DNA from: Symsagittifera roscoffensis
Taxonomy: Eukaryota; Xenacoelomorpha; Acoela; Convolutidae
Direction of reading: 5' to 3'
Assembly: GCF_963678635.1 (NCBI RefSeq)
Contig: NC_087068.1
Location: 33,181,436-33,241,435, forward strand
DNA: 60,000 nt
Part shown: piece by piece, positions 46,536 to 57,264 of the stretch
How positions within the stretch are numbered: the stretch's first letter is position 1
Layout of the letters: each line of letters starts with the position of its first letter
Notes under the pieces: model-generated
Told to the model about the DNA's origin: nothing
Database searches by the model: none
Seen by the model: the letters and a program-made list of their open reading frames with translations, nothing else
Made by a program: the position numbers and the translations under genes

Positions 46536-48037
46536 TGAAAAAATTCTAAAAAATCCTGCAAATAGTATGCGTGCTACACTTGCTTGTCTATTTACTTGTG
46601 TGTGTATAGCACATGTGGTATAGATTCCTTTCAAAAGTGAAAAAAGAAATCCTATAAAGTTAAACATTGCGTATAAGATAGTTAATTTCTCTAAGATGTA
46701 ATAGGGCCATCCTAGAAAATCGAGAATTTCATTTTTTAGTGTAACAAAGCTAAAAATATTTATAGGTGAAATATCTTGTGTACTGTATTTTTCACCGTTG
46801 AGATATATATAGTCTTTAATGTCTTTAAAATATCCGCTATAATCTTGTGTATAGATATCTGCAAATCCCGCGGTTTCGGCAAGTTTGCGTAAGTTTTGGT
46901 CAATTGATTGTCTTTGTATAGTGTCCATTTGTGTTAATAATTCCTGGAATTGTTGTGTTCTAATGTGATGTTGGATATCGGATTTTGAATATATTCCAAT
47001 TGATTGTAAATCGATATTTGGGTTTCGAGCAATAGCTCTAATGCTTTCGGGTGAAAGTTTTTTGAGTGATTGCATTAATGTGGGGTATGGGGTAAGAAGA
47101 TAATATTTATCTTCATCTGGGTTCAATTGTACTACATTGTGGCTATTTTCTGATCCACATGGGACTGCGGTATCCCAGAAATATATTCGTCTTGAAAGTG
47201 TGTCAACAAAATGTACTTTATTATTATAAAAGATAGGGATTCTTTTATAACATCTTTTATCTTCAAAAACATATAGTGGTGATACTTTTTTGGTACAAGT
47301 ATAAAACCATAAAATGTTTCCTTCGTAGTCTAGAAATTTTGATCTGTTTCCTGATAATAAATATCCTGCGTAGGGTATTTTTAATACTGCTAGTGCAAGT
47401 GACTGTAGGATTTGTGTCCTTTCTAATTCGCATAGTTGATGAAGTGTTTCTAATTCGGAGAGTGACATTTCTTGAAAAATTCGACTAATCGTGTAGTCTA
47501 ACTTCATATCCAAATGGATATCATAGTGGATATTACCAAAATAAGAATTATTCATTAGTGATAGTTCTTGTAAACGTGTGCTTCTAGTGTCATGTGGCTT
47601 TAGGTGTCCACCATGCTGACCATTACTTTTTTGAAAGTTAACTGGTATATACGATGTTCCTTCGTGTAGAGGATGACCTGTGACATAAGGGTCAATTTTC
47701 ATTTTTCCAGTGGTCATGTCGAAACCATTTTCGTATTCAACTAATATTTCAGAATATTGTGTTTTGTGAAGTGGGTTTCTGTATTTACATGCGAGTTCTG
47801 TTTCTTGATATATTTGAAAACGTGTTAATTTATTTTCTATAATATGGATAATTCGAAAATCAGTACTTTGTTTTCGTGATGGATTTACTTGTTCATATGG
47901 AATTGATTGTATAAAATATTTTTCGTGAAATTTTATCATTCGAGCGTGTATTTTTGCTACTTGAAATGTTGTACATGTATCTTCGGGAAACCAAACAATT
48001 GTTGCTTGTGTTCGTGTTGTAGGGTCACATTTTCTTC
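46188..48037 (-). pseudogene. Provirus envelope glycoprotein (env), main part, 5' frameshift
   Basis: The long frame (ATG at 47939, open upstream to 48035) encodes an ectodomain, one membrane segment (about residues 412-440, YYILEKLTILYAMFNFIGFL onward) and a cytoplasmic tail of roughly 140 residues rich in Pro/His. Four ectodomain cysteines at 170, 215, 230 and 261 sit in a pattern C-x2-E-R...YTC...KRC-Y-x3-P-[IV]...PC that I associate with glycoproteins of chuviruses and related captured env genes; this is from memory and unverified. The signal peptide lies in a different frame (48157-47957), so a frameshift near 48.03 kb separates it from this part. The stop overlaps ORF D's start as ATGA. 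Confidence 0.65.
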
Positions 48038-48157
48038 ACAATCATAATGTGTTACTAATAAGTCTTGGGGTCCTGTGCGGGGAGAAGGATTTATGTTCTG
48101 ATCGGAGATTATTAGAAAAAGGAGTTGGAGAAAAATCAATATTTTAAGAATATACAT
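47957..48157 (-). pseudogene. Provirus env signal-peptide segment, separated by frameshift
   Basis: A true ATG (48155-48157) begins a hydrophobic signal peptide (MYILKILIFLQLLFLIISDQ) followed by mature-like text and a glycosylation-like NVT. It overlaps the end of ORF C by 22 bases. The frame continues for 46 further residues but stops fitting near 48.03 kb, where the env frame takes over. It is the natural 5' end of env in an inactivated copy. Confidence 0.65.
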
Positions 48158-49476
48158 GTGTATGATAATCCTGAGTACGGGTTATAAAATGTTATGTAAC
48201 CAATTGTCTTTTTGGTATATCTGTCGTATTTATATATTACTTCAGTTGTTATAAATGGTGGTGGTAGCGATTGAGCTGTTATATTTGGTGGGTTTAATGG
48301 GTAAGGATGTTGAGCAATGTTGTTTAGTTTAATCGTGATTTCAAATTTTAATTGTAGACTATTTTGTTGGAGTATTTGGATGTTATGGTCACGAATGTCT
48401 TCGTGGATATCTTGTCTATATTGTAATCTATTAAGTGCCCAGTTGTGAAGTCGGTTACTTTCTGGGTGTTGTCCAAATAATGGTGGGGGTGCTGTGAATG
48501 TGTTCCAGTCTAATCTTAAAGGGATATTTGTTGATGATTGTTCTCGATATCTAGCGTCGAGGTTATTTGGGAAATTTAAAAGGAAAGGCGTCGGTGAAAT
48601 CTGGCTTATTGATGGTGTTGATGGTAGTGGTAAAGTTTCTGGTAGTGATGGTGATGTTGTTGTATCTGTAGAAATATCTATTGGATCATTTATTAAATTT
48701 GGTTCACCTTGTGTGAATGATTGTGTTGTCCAATATGGTAGTCGTGATGTTTTGTTTGGGGGGTTAAAGGGATTTTCACGTATTTGTTCAGATGTTGGTG
48801 TTGAACCTAAGTAATCTGAGGGTAGACTTGAGGTGCTACGTTGTGAAAGAAGTGTAGGGGTTTCCGGTAATATGCTAATTGGGTTTTCCGGAGTACTTGA
48901 TGATGGGGATTGGGGTATATCAAAATGAACTCGGGGGGTTTCAAAATTTCTATTTCGTCGTGGATGTATAATTTGTCTATTTATTTCAACTGTATTTTGG
49001 TTTTGACTAATATTTCGTATTCTACTTAATTCTTGTGGTAGTGTTGGGTACACGTTATATGTTGGTTCACTTAGAGGTGCCTGTCGCTGAACTGGTTCTA
49101 GTGGTTCAGATAAGCGAGCGTGTCGTTCTTCAAAAGTATATGGGTTATCTTAGAAAGAAATTCGTGTAGATGTTTGGGGATTTTGGGTAGTTGTAGGTGG
49201 TGTCGGGTTTTCTTGGGATGTTGCCGGTGAAGACTGACTGTGTGATTGTTGGTTAGCAATTGTTGAGGGTTTTTTAATTGATTTCTTTTTAGTGAAAAAA
49301 TTATGTTTATTGTAGTATTCTTCTAGAAAAAGAATTAAAAGGATTGTTGCTAAGGCGAATGTTATGATTGCTTTCTTTATACATTTGCATATTGTCAAAA
49401 TGAGGGATGATAAAAATGTTATAAAAATTACAAATAGTAAAAAAATATCTGTTCTACTAAAATTGGTTCGTATCAT
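48136..49476 (-). pseudogene. Provirus ORF C, membrane protein with internal stop
   Basis: ATG at 49474-49476. Residues about 10-30 and 36-52 are hydrophobic segments around a short Lys/Cys loop (ICKCIKK), then a basic and disordered Gln/Pro/Thr region. TAA at 49150-49152 interrupts; the same frame continues without another stop to 48136 (first part DNPYTFEERHARL, later Pro/Ser-rich, then a globular end with YDRYTKKTIGYITFYN). The original protein was probably about 446 residues with two N-terminal membrane segments. It lies between integrase and env and overlaps the env signal peptide by 22 bases. No family was recognised; readthrough of the TAA is an alternative to a nonsense mutation. Confidence 0.55.
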
Positions 49477-50291
49477 TTAAAAAAATTTTGGGTTTTCGTA
49501 CCTGTGAATATGGTCAATGGCTTGTGAAAGTTGGAGATATATTTCAAATAGGGAGAAGAAAAATTAAAAAATATTGCAAAAAATGATTAAGATTATTACA
49601 AAAGCTTCAAAAGTATCAAAGAGAAATATGAATAAGGGTTTAAATATTGTTAAAAAGTTTATGAAAATGTTGAAAATTATGTTGACTGATCGAGAGAAGA
49701 GCATTTAAGAAATGGCTTCTTGGTCGAATATTTTTTGTTGTTTGGGGGAATTTTCAAGTGTGGTCGAACTATTTATTAGTTTTTTGACGAGTGGGTTGAG
49801 TTTTGTGAAAAGTTGTTGGGAGCGAATTTTAATGGTGTTCGGGAGGTCTTCTTTTACTTTATTTTTATTTGTCAGGTGATCTGGGGTATTTTTGTGAATT
49901 TTGTACTTTAGGCTAAATTATTATGGTCGTTCTTTTACTTTAGGCTAACTTAACAATTTTGTTTGGGGGGTTTTTGAGGTCTAAGTTGGGAAAATATTGT
50001 TGATCTTTGCGTTGTTAGATAAGGGAAGGTTATGATATTATGGTGGTATTTTTTTAGTTGTCAAGTTTGAGTGGTCTGCTTATTTTTGACCTGGAGGTTG
50101 TAAAATTATAGTCATAGATATGCCTGGAGTTTAATATCTTTCGTCTAATTGGTTTGTGTTAGAGTTATAGAAGGTGACGGATTGAATGAATCCTATTGGC
50201 TAATTTTGAACTAGAATCGCTGTGTGTTTGCAGCATGTTATTGTGAAAAATGAAAATTCAAAATGTTTCAGAGGTGCAAAGATTAATAATT
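49477..50291 (-). other. Provirus gap between integrase and ORF C
   Basis: About 815 bases without a protein-like frame on either strand. This is where a splice acceptor for downstream mRNAs or a decayed gene could lie; a pyrimidine-rich run TTTCTTTCTAAG precedes 49152 on the - strand. Confidence 0.4.
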
Positions 50292-51813
50292 TTAAAATTT
50301 AAGCTGTTTTTGAAATTCAACTTTCTTTAATATTTTAGATTGTGGGTTGAATGTCTTGTAGTTTTTGCGTGGTTGATTTCTAAGTCGTGATGACTCTCTA
50401 TGTTCTGATTTCTCGACTTGTTCTTGGGGTATAATTTTTTCTACCATTCTTCTATTTTTTCTTTCTTTTTGAGGTATATTTTGATCTAGCTTTTTTGTAT
50501 TATTTTTGGTTGTAGTTGATTTTTTATTTTGTTTTTCAAGGTGAATGTCATTTTGTTCATTTATTTCATTTTCCGTATGTGGGTGATTTTGAATACCTTT
50601 TAAACCTGTGAAAGAATGTAATTGAGTTAGTTCGCGTAGTGCGTATTGTTTTGGGTAGTAAGGCAATAGATTGTTTCTGTGTTGAACAATTTCTTTTTGG
50701 TCTGAATCGGTGATTTTATATGTTACGTCAGTGGGTTTGTCAATTATTTGGTATGGTCCTTTACGAAGGGGTTGTAATTTTTTAGAAATTCCTTTTTGTG
50801 TATTAAAATTAGGTATTAAGACAAATGTTCCAATTTTTAATTCGGAGGCTGGTGTAAAGCGTGAATTTATTTGTTCGTTAATGTTTTGTCTTTGTAACAA
50901 TTTTTTTGTTACTTTCTGGTAAATTTCGTTGTGTTTTTTATCACTATTTAAAATCCATTCGGTGTGTGTACCGGAGGCTAATTTAAGGATTTGTGGGTGA
51001 TGAAAATGATCTTCATCATGTGTGTGTAAAGGTAGGTTATAACAAATTGAGTCTTTATTCGGTTGGCAATGACCTTGTGCATTTTTATGAGAGTTTGCTG
51101 TAAACATAATTGGTTTACGTGGCTTTTGATTAAAAACCATTTCATATGGTGACATTCCTAGAGTTGTCGTAATTTGTGAATTATATGATAAGGGAAATAG
51201 TTTTACATCTGCTGACCATTCGGTGTATCTTGTATCATTTCCATTTATGATACATCTAAGATATTCTTGTAGTGAACGGTTCATACCTTCGACTAAACCG
51301 TTTGTCCAAGGTGCATGAGATATAAGGTTTGTGCTTAATGTTATATAAATGACATAGTGTGATGATTTCATTATTTATGAATTCTGTACCGTTGTCTGTA
51401 ACTAAAATTTCGGGTAATCCGAATTTGGCTATCCAGTGTTCATAAAGTGTTGTGTAAGCGTAATAAGCGTTACAATGAGGTACTGGGTTAAGTGCTACAT
51501 AATGTGTAAATGCGTCAACAATTACCATAATGTAGGAGTTTCCTTCAGATGATAGTGAAATTGGTCCTTTTGTATCGAATGAAATACGGTGGTTAAAATA
51601 TAAACTTTGTCCTTTAAAATCTTGTTTTTGTGCTATTTGTTTTTGATTTGGATAAGGTTTATTTAGTTGACATACTATACAATCATTGCATAGTACTTTT
51701 ATCCAAATTGGTGCATTTGGGAAATAAAAATTTTGTTTGAAATTTGAATATGTTTTCTCTGATCCAGAGTGTCCTTTAATGTTTTGTGTATTTGAAATAT
51801 TAAAAGCTTCCGT
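50292..51813 (-). pseudogene. Provirus integrase, one frameshift
   Basis: The frame is open from 51813. The zinc-binding part reads KGHSGSEKT and later WIKVLCNDCIVCQ. The catalytic Asp residues are in YIMVIVDAFTHYV and VTDNGTEF. A frameshift near 51.33 kb moves to the second frame (51371-50292), where HAPWTNGLVEGMNRSLQEYL carries the Glu. Core-end text (YNSQITTTLGMSPYEMVFNQ) and a GPY/F-type module (RKGPYQIIDKPTDVTYKITD) follow, as in Ty3/gypsy and retroviral integrases. The C-terminus is a Lys/Asn-rich tail to 50292. All catalytic residues survive but no single frame contains them. Confidence 0.8.
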
Positions 51814-53727
51814 TTAATTTTGTTAAAATAACTTGTATTGGTTCAATAGGCCAATTGCATTTTGATTCGTCAATTAGTGAATTGAGATATCTAGCGTCTA
51901 AAACTATTTTTAATGATTCTCCTTTTGCTAGGATGATAACAGGGTTAATAAATGTGTTACATTTTGGTTGTTCTTTTTTGTTTACCGGTGAGATAATTTT
52001 GTATTGTTCTAAAATATCGAGTAATCTATTTACTTTGTCGTGTAAATGAATTGGTACTTTACTTGCTCTTTGTTTTTTGAAAACTGCGTCGGGTTTTAAC
52101 GGGAGATTTAGTGATGAACTGATTTTTCCAACATCAAATTTTGATGTTGCATAGACTGATGAATATTTCATTAGCTGTTTGGCTAACTTATCAAATTCGT
52201 CTTGTGTTATTTGTAAATGTTGGAAGTTAAACATTGTTAAAAATTTCTGTTGATCCTCTGTATAGTTATTTATGTTGAATGTAGGTTTGAAATATGGGGT
52301 TTTTGTGTAATAATCTGTATTTTTTTTTTCATTACTTATTATATTATTTATGGATAGTTCTTCGTTAAGAATTGTGGATTGGCAAATATCTAATAATTGT
52401 AGTACATTATTTACGCGATATGCTTGTTCATGTACGGGTGATATTGTAGCGTTTGTTTCGCAATATCCTAAAAGTCCTAAGGGTAATGTTACTTGATACG
52501 GTAAATTGTTATATACATGTAACGAAATGATGTCTGAATTCGTATTTTTCAAACATTTTATAGATGAAATCGTGACTTTGAAAAACTTATGGATAGGTTT
52601 AAATTCAAAGTCTGACATAAAGAGTTGTTGTTTTTTATTTTGACTTTTATCGTATTGGTGAACTTGTTTTATTGAAAATTTATATATATTTCCTGATAGT
52701 GGTTTCAGGTGTTTCCGTTGATGGTTATAAATTGGATAAAATTTTAAAAAGAATGGTGGTTGTTTATTTAATCTTTGAAAAAATGTTAGAGCTGTATTTT
52801 TTGTTTTTGTGTACTTATCTTTGATTAGTATTTTACTATTCAAGATGTTGACTGTTGGTATATATTTCGAGATAAATGGTATGCCAATGATATTGTGTTT
52901 AATATCAGTGATATGAAATATTTGTTTAAATGGTTTGTTTAGGATTTTATTTTGCTCCATTGTTCGTGTGGGGAGGAGGAATAATTGAACTTTTCCATAA
53001 TTTACTAATTTTGATCCTTGTGCTGTTGCTAGTTTACTTGAGGTTGCAAGAGGCGTTAATTTTGTGTGTAATGTTTTGATTTCATTCCATGTGGGAATGT
53101 TAATTATGTTTGATTCTGCTCCTGAATCAATTAAAAAATCAATTTCAAGATCTGGTGGTTGAAATTCTTTGTTTCTTGGACTTTCTAAAAGAAATGGTAT
53201 TGTCCAAATTTTTTCTTTGGGTTGTTCTTTTTGTACATTTTGGTAAATGTGATTTGTATTTAAGCATTTTGTTTTGTCATTTTCATTGGGTTTATTTACG
53301 GTGTTGATTTTGTTTACTTGTTGTGCAGTTTGTGTAGTATTGATGGGTTCAATATAATAATTGTGAAGGAGTTCCAATTGATTTTCATATATATGTGATG
53401 TAAAAGGTTGTTCATATATAATAGGTTCGTAGTCGTTTTCGACTGCTATCATATTTATGGAGATAGTGTTTTCTGTATCACTTTCTGTGTCTGATGATCC
53501 ACAGTTTATTTGATTTAGTTGTAGTTCGTTATTTTCTGTGTCATCAATACCTGGGGGGTCTGATGTTGTTTCTTCATTTGATTGTACTTGATTAATATGT
53601 CTTTGATGTTTGGGTGTACTACTTCTGTAGCGATGTTTATAATTGTTATAATGGTTATTATTTCTATGTGGTGATTGAGAATAATTTCTATATCGATTAT
53701 TATAACTTGAATTTCGATTTTGTGATT
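51800..53727 (-). pseudogene. Provirus protease and start of reverse transcriptase; RT/RNase H deleted
   Basis: The frame from 53452 (open upstream to 53727) has an aspartic protease with FLIDSGAESNII at about residue 109 and NIIGIPFIS at about 192. A long spacer follows, then RT fingers from about residue 460 (SKVPIHLHDKVNRLLDILEQ) and ILAKGESLKIVLDARYLNSL. The text stops at TKLNGS (51.81 kb), just before the RT palm, and integrase text begins at once. About 1.3 kb encoding the RT palm, thumb and RNase H is missing compared with a normal pol. Upstream text 53.5-53.7 kb is Asn/Arg/Ser-rich and continues from gag. Confidence 0.8.
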
Positions 53728-54660
53728 ATTTTGTGATCTGTTTTGATAATTGTCGTTTGATCTGTGATAGTTTGATCTGTTATATGAGTTATTTCTTGAT
53801 TGATTGTTCGGGTAATTTTGATTTCGATTGTTCGAATAACTTCTGTTTCGATTATTTGAATAGTTTCTATTTCTGTTATATGATGAGTTTCGTGATTGAT
53901 TATTGGAATAATTTTAATTTCTTGGGTTTGATTGGGAATTGGATCTAGAAACAAATTGTGTTGCATTTGAGTTTCATCTCGTATAGTTATTTCGACTATT
54001 TGATCAATTATAATGGTTTTGTGAAGAATTTTGTGTATTTCTTCGTTCTGATGATCTTCCTCTATAACTAGAGTTATATGGTGATTGATTCCTTGTGTAA
54101 TTAGTGTTGTTCGGAAGTGGTTTTCCTGAACTGTTGTTACTATATACATTTTTGTTTGGTAGATTTTGATCTTTTTTCATATATTGATAGAATGATTTGT
54201 TTGGTTCTTTATACTTTTTAGGTTTGTTCTGGTTATCTTGTTGTTTTTGTCTACATTCAGAAATATTATGTCCGTATCGTCGTCAATAATTACACCATTT
54301 TTTGAAAGATGGTTTGCCTTTAAAATTTGGGTGTTTTTCATAAATATTTAGTATTTCAGTGATTTTTTCAACTAGGTCTGTATCTGATTCCTGTATGTTT
54401 TTGATAAGTGTAGTGTTTCGATTCGATTAACATATTGTAGTTTTAGATTTTCTGTTTCTTCAAGTTTTATTGTGATTTCCGCTTGCTCTAGTTTGTCTAC
54501 TAGTTTTCGAAAATCTAAATCTGGCTCTCGAATTGAAGAAGGATGAGATGCTCTCTTTTTTATTGCTATTTTCCTTAATTGAGGTGTTAAAGTCATCATT
54601 AAAAGTTCTGTCATTTTTGTGTTTTTATAATCATGTGTATTAAGTGAATATGCTTTTCGA
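53728..54660 (-). pseudogene. Provirus gag C-terminal part with CCHC zinc knuckle, broken
   Basis: Frame 54614-54372 is helical Gag text (LRKIAIKKRASHPSS, KLVDKLEQAEITIKLEETEN). After a frameshift near 54.42 kb the knuckle reads W-C-N-Y-stop-R-R-Y-G-H-N-I-S-E-C. The spacing C-x2-[stop]-x4-H-x4-C makes the TGA at 54283-54285 the second Cys of a CCHC knuckle. A low-complexity tail of repeated NRNYSNN/NRSYSNN-type units follows to the protease frame, with further single-base breaks (near 53.73 kb). Confidence 0.65.
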
Positions 54661-55845
54661 ACTAGTGTTTCGATCGATACGTACTGCTAATTGTTTGATG
54701 GTTTCATTTGGTAATCTGCGAATTTCATTACATAAAACTCTTTGGTGTTGTTTATTTCTTTCGGAGTCAAACATTTTTGAAAATTCTTGTGTAAATCTTT
54801 TCCAGTCTGATTTTATTTCTATAGAAAGAACTGAAAACCATTTTTGAGCTGCGCCATCTAAGGTTGTTTGTATCAACGCTGTGCCTTGATGTATCCAATT
54901 TTGATGTAGTGGTGTATTAATTGGTTCAGGTCCTATATTTAAAATTAAATTTGCTGTTACTGCATTTAAATAATCTTCTACAGAATATTCAGGGTCTGTT
55001 CCTGTGAATAACATTAGTGGTTTATTTGATGTTATTGATGATCCACCCATAAGGTATGGATTCTTTGTCATCTGTAGTGATTCTGCGGCATTTGGCATTT
55101 GTGAAAAATTTGAAAGTTGATTTTTTGTTATTTCGTGTTGTTGAAGGTAATATGGGAGTGGTATTTCATTTTGCATTTGAGTTGGTTGATACGAGTGTGT
55201 AATCATTGGGTTTTGTGGTTGAATTGGTTGAAAAGATTCTGTATTAGTTGGATTTTGCATTTGTATTGGTTGTTGATTTCGTGTATCTGTTGGATTTGGA
55301 GAAAAAATTCTATTATATTTATAAGGTTTTTGCGCTCCTTGTCCGCGATATTCTTGGGTATACGGTGCAAAAATATCTGGTTGTAAATAATCATCATCAG
55401 ATGATAAGTAATCCGTATGATGAGGTGCTTGCTTTTTATTTTTATTTTGTTGAAAGAATGGGTAATTTTCACTACGATCCTGTGGAGGATGTGAGTTTGT
55501 TCGAAAATTTACTGAGTTGGTTGTTGTCATTGGGTTATCTCAATGGTGAGAACATACATGATTATTATTAGTTTTTCGTGGGGGATTGTTTGTTTTTGAT
55601 GAATGTGCATAATTATAATTGTGTTCTGCAAAAGTGTTTCTTGTGAACGTTCTTCGTGTTTTTGACGGTACTGTCATAGGTCTATATGTTTGGTAATCCA
55701 TATGTGAATATTTTGGAGCAACCGAAGGTTTAACGGTTGATTGTAAGGTTACTTGTGCCAATGAAGAATTTGTATTTTTTGATGTTGTTAAATTTGGATG
55801 TATTGGTGAAATACTTTGTTGTGTAGTTGTTGTTGTTTGGACAAT
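54640..55845 (-). pseudogene. Provirus gag, capsid region, broken
   Basis: The frame from ATG 55530 has a Gln/Pro/Asn-rich first part. A capsid-like domain follows at about residues 165-285 (LMLFTGTDPEYSVEDYLNAV, DGAAQKWFSVL, WKRFTQEFSKMF, RVLCNEIRRLPNETIKQLAV), which fits the retrotransposon Gag pattern. The same frame is open upstream from 55845 except for TGA at 55540-55542, giving text similar in composition (TTTTTTQQSISPIHPNL). The frame ends near 54.67 kb by frameshift into the next segment. ORF B may be the original N-terminus of this Gag. Confidence 0.65.
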
Positions 55846-55937
55846 TTATTCATTTATGAAGTGTGATGGTGTTTGGATATCTTGTTGTGTAAGATTTCTA
55901 GTTCCATTAAGGTTTTCATTGTGTATGACGGTCGAAT

Positions 55938-56822
55938 TTAAACTGTTATTTCGCGTATCAGGTAAAATGTATTGTAGTTTAATGGTGTTGCATCAATGGT
56001 CAGTGGTACTACTTTCACATAATCACTTTGATAAGATATTGTACTTATTGCTTGACTTGAGATTGACTGTGGGATATTTATAAATGCATGATGAGACCAT
56101 TCAGGGTCCCAAACGTAGTCTGACTGTTCTGTGATGGCCGCATCATCGTTTGGATTTTGAGGTCTGAAATTTTTTCTTGCTTGTGAAATTAAGTCTATAT
56201 TATGTGTGAAATAATCTATTATAAACCATGCCAAAATTTTTTGTAGGTCATGTTTTGTGTGTCGTGAAACCTCGTCTTTAGTGAAATTTTCTTTGATTAT
56301 ATGTAGAAAAGTTGAAAATAATGTGATTTCATGTCGTACTTTTGTATGTTTGGATGTCTCAGTTGGTGAGATACTTTGAAATTCTGTTTTTTCTAATATT
56401 GAAATATAGCTATATATCATTGCAAAAACTTCGTTAGTAAATATGGAGTTTGCTCTTTGTGAGTTATGATATTGTATGCTTTTAATATATTCTAAGAATA
56501 CTTTTGAAAATTCTAATTCAAGATCGTCTGTTTGAATTACATATTTACGGTGATTCGGATTTGGTGTGCTGATTTCTATGGTGTAGATTCCGTATTGTTG
56601 TGTTAAATTACATATATTTTTCAGATAATGTTCAATAATTTGTCTTTTGAATTTTACATCTGGGAATTCTGCTTTGCATGGGCTGATTCCGGGTTCAAAC
56701 AAATTTAGGAGTAAATTCTTGCAAAAGCCATGTTGCCCTCTATTATCGGGTGCATCTTTGAGGAAGGGGTAAACCTCTTCGTCATCTGGACTATCGTCAC
56801 TTTGAGTATGGCTTTGGCTCAT
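55938..56822 (-). CDS. Provirus ORF B, unknown (possible Gag N-terminal domain)
   Basis: 294 codons from ATG 56820-56822. An acidic opening (MSQSHTQSDDSPDDEEVYPF) is followed by a helical globular domain with Cys and aromatic residues (CKAEFPDVKFKRQIIEHYLK; EVFAMIYSYISILEKTEF; LQKILAWFIIDYFTHNIDLI). No membrane segment or known motif. It overlaps ORF A by 26 bases in another frame. A shifted frame starting near 55.97 kb (LPDTRNNSLNSTVIHNENLN) continues toward gag up to TAA 55846-55848, so ORF B could be the original matrix-like beginning of one long Gag that has since been broken, or a separate protein. Confidence 0.55.
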   Translation of the reverse strand: MSQSHTQSDDSPDDEEVYPFLKDAPDNRGQHGFCKNLLLNLFEPGISPCKAEFPDVKFKRQIIEHYLKNICNLTQQYGIYTIEISTPNPNHRKYVIQTDDLELEFSKVFLEYIKSIQYHNSQRANSIFTNEVFAMIYSYISILEKTEFQSISPTETSKHTKVRHEITLFSTFLHIIKENFTKDEVSRHTKHDLQKILAWFIIDYFTHNIDLISQARKNFRPQNPNDDAAITEQSDYVWDPEWSHHAFINIPQSISSQAISTISYQSDYVKVVPLTIDATPLNYNTFYLIREITV

Positions 56823-57264
56823 TTTTTCGTTTAATGACTGTTAATATATAACTATCGATGTGTCTAATTGGTTGATTCCAATTATATAAGTGTACTGATT
56901 TGTGTTTATATTGCTTTTTTATTCTTCTTTTTCTTCTTTTTGATGAATTTGAAGTTGTTTCTGAGTCGGAAAAATATAATTGATCGTGAATGGGACAATT
57001 TTTATCAATCGATTCTTTTAATTTATAGAGTTCATCTAAATTGCTGGCTTCTGATTCTGAAAATGCGTTTCTATTTTTTGAAAATCTTTTTCGTGTGATT
57101 TGTCTTTGTTTGTTTATTATTATTCTTTTTATTGTTAGTCGTTTTGTTCTAATATATCCAACTGTTTGTGTATGAGGTGTGATTACAAGATCGTATTTTT
57201 TGTTATCTGTTTCACAGTTGTGTAAAACGATTGTTTGTTTATTTCCTAGATTTTTGAATGACAT
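56797..57264 (-). CDS. Provirus ORF A, small basic protein, Rev/Rex-like in composition
   Basis: 155 codons from ATG 57262-57264. Two basic clusters stand out: residues 40-63 (TKRLTIKR and RQITRKRF) and residues 109-122 (KRRKRRIKKQYKHK), the latter resembling an arginine-rich RNA-binding motif or nuclear localisation signal. An acidic Ser-rich segment (about 68-84 and 98-108) separates them. It is the first gene after the leader and overlaps ORF B by 26 bases. Complex retroviruses encode small basic RNA-export or transactivation proteins; similarity here is of composition only, and no homology is claimed. Confidence 0.55.
   Translation of the reverse strand: MSFKNLGNKQTIVLHNCETDNKKYDLVITPHTQTVGYIRTKRLTIKRIIINKQRQITRKRFSKNRNAFSESEASNLDELYKLKESIDKNCPIHDQLYFSDSETTSNSSKRRKRRIKKQYKHKSVHLYNWNQPIRHIDSYILTVIKRKNEPKPYSK

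Noticed and set aside
43404-56822. Alternative genetic code (TAA or TAG as Gln, TGA as Cys) to explain in-frame stops
   Set aside because: Different stops would require different meanings, and several lesions are frameshifts or deletions. Ordinary decay explains all of them.
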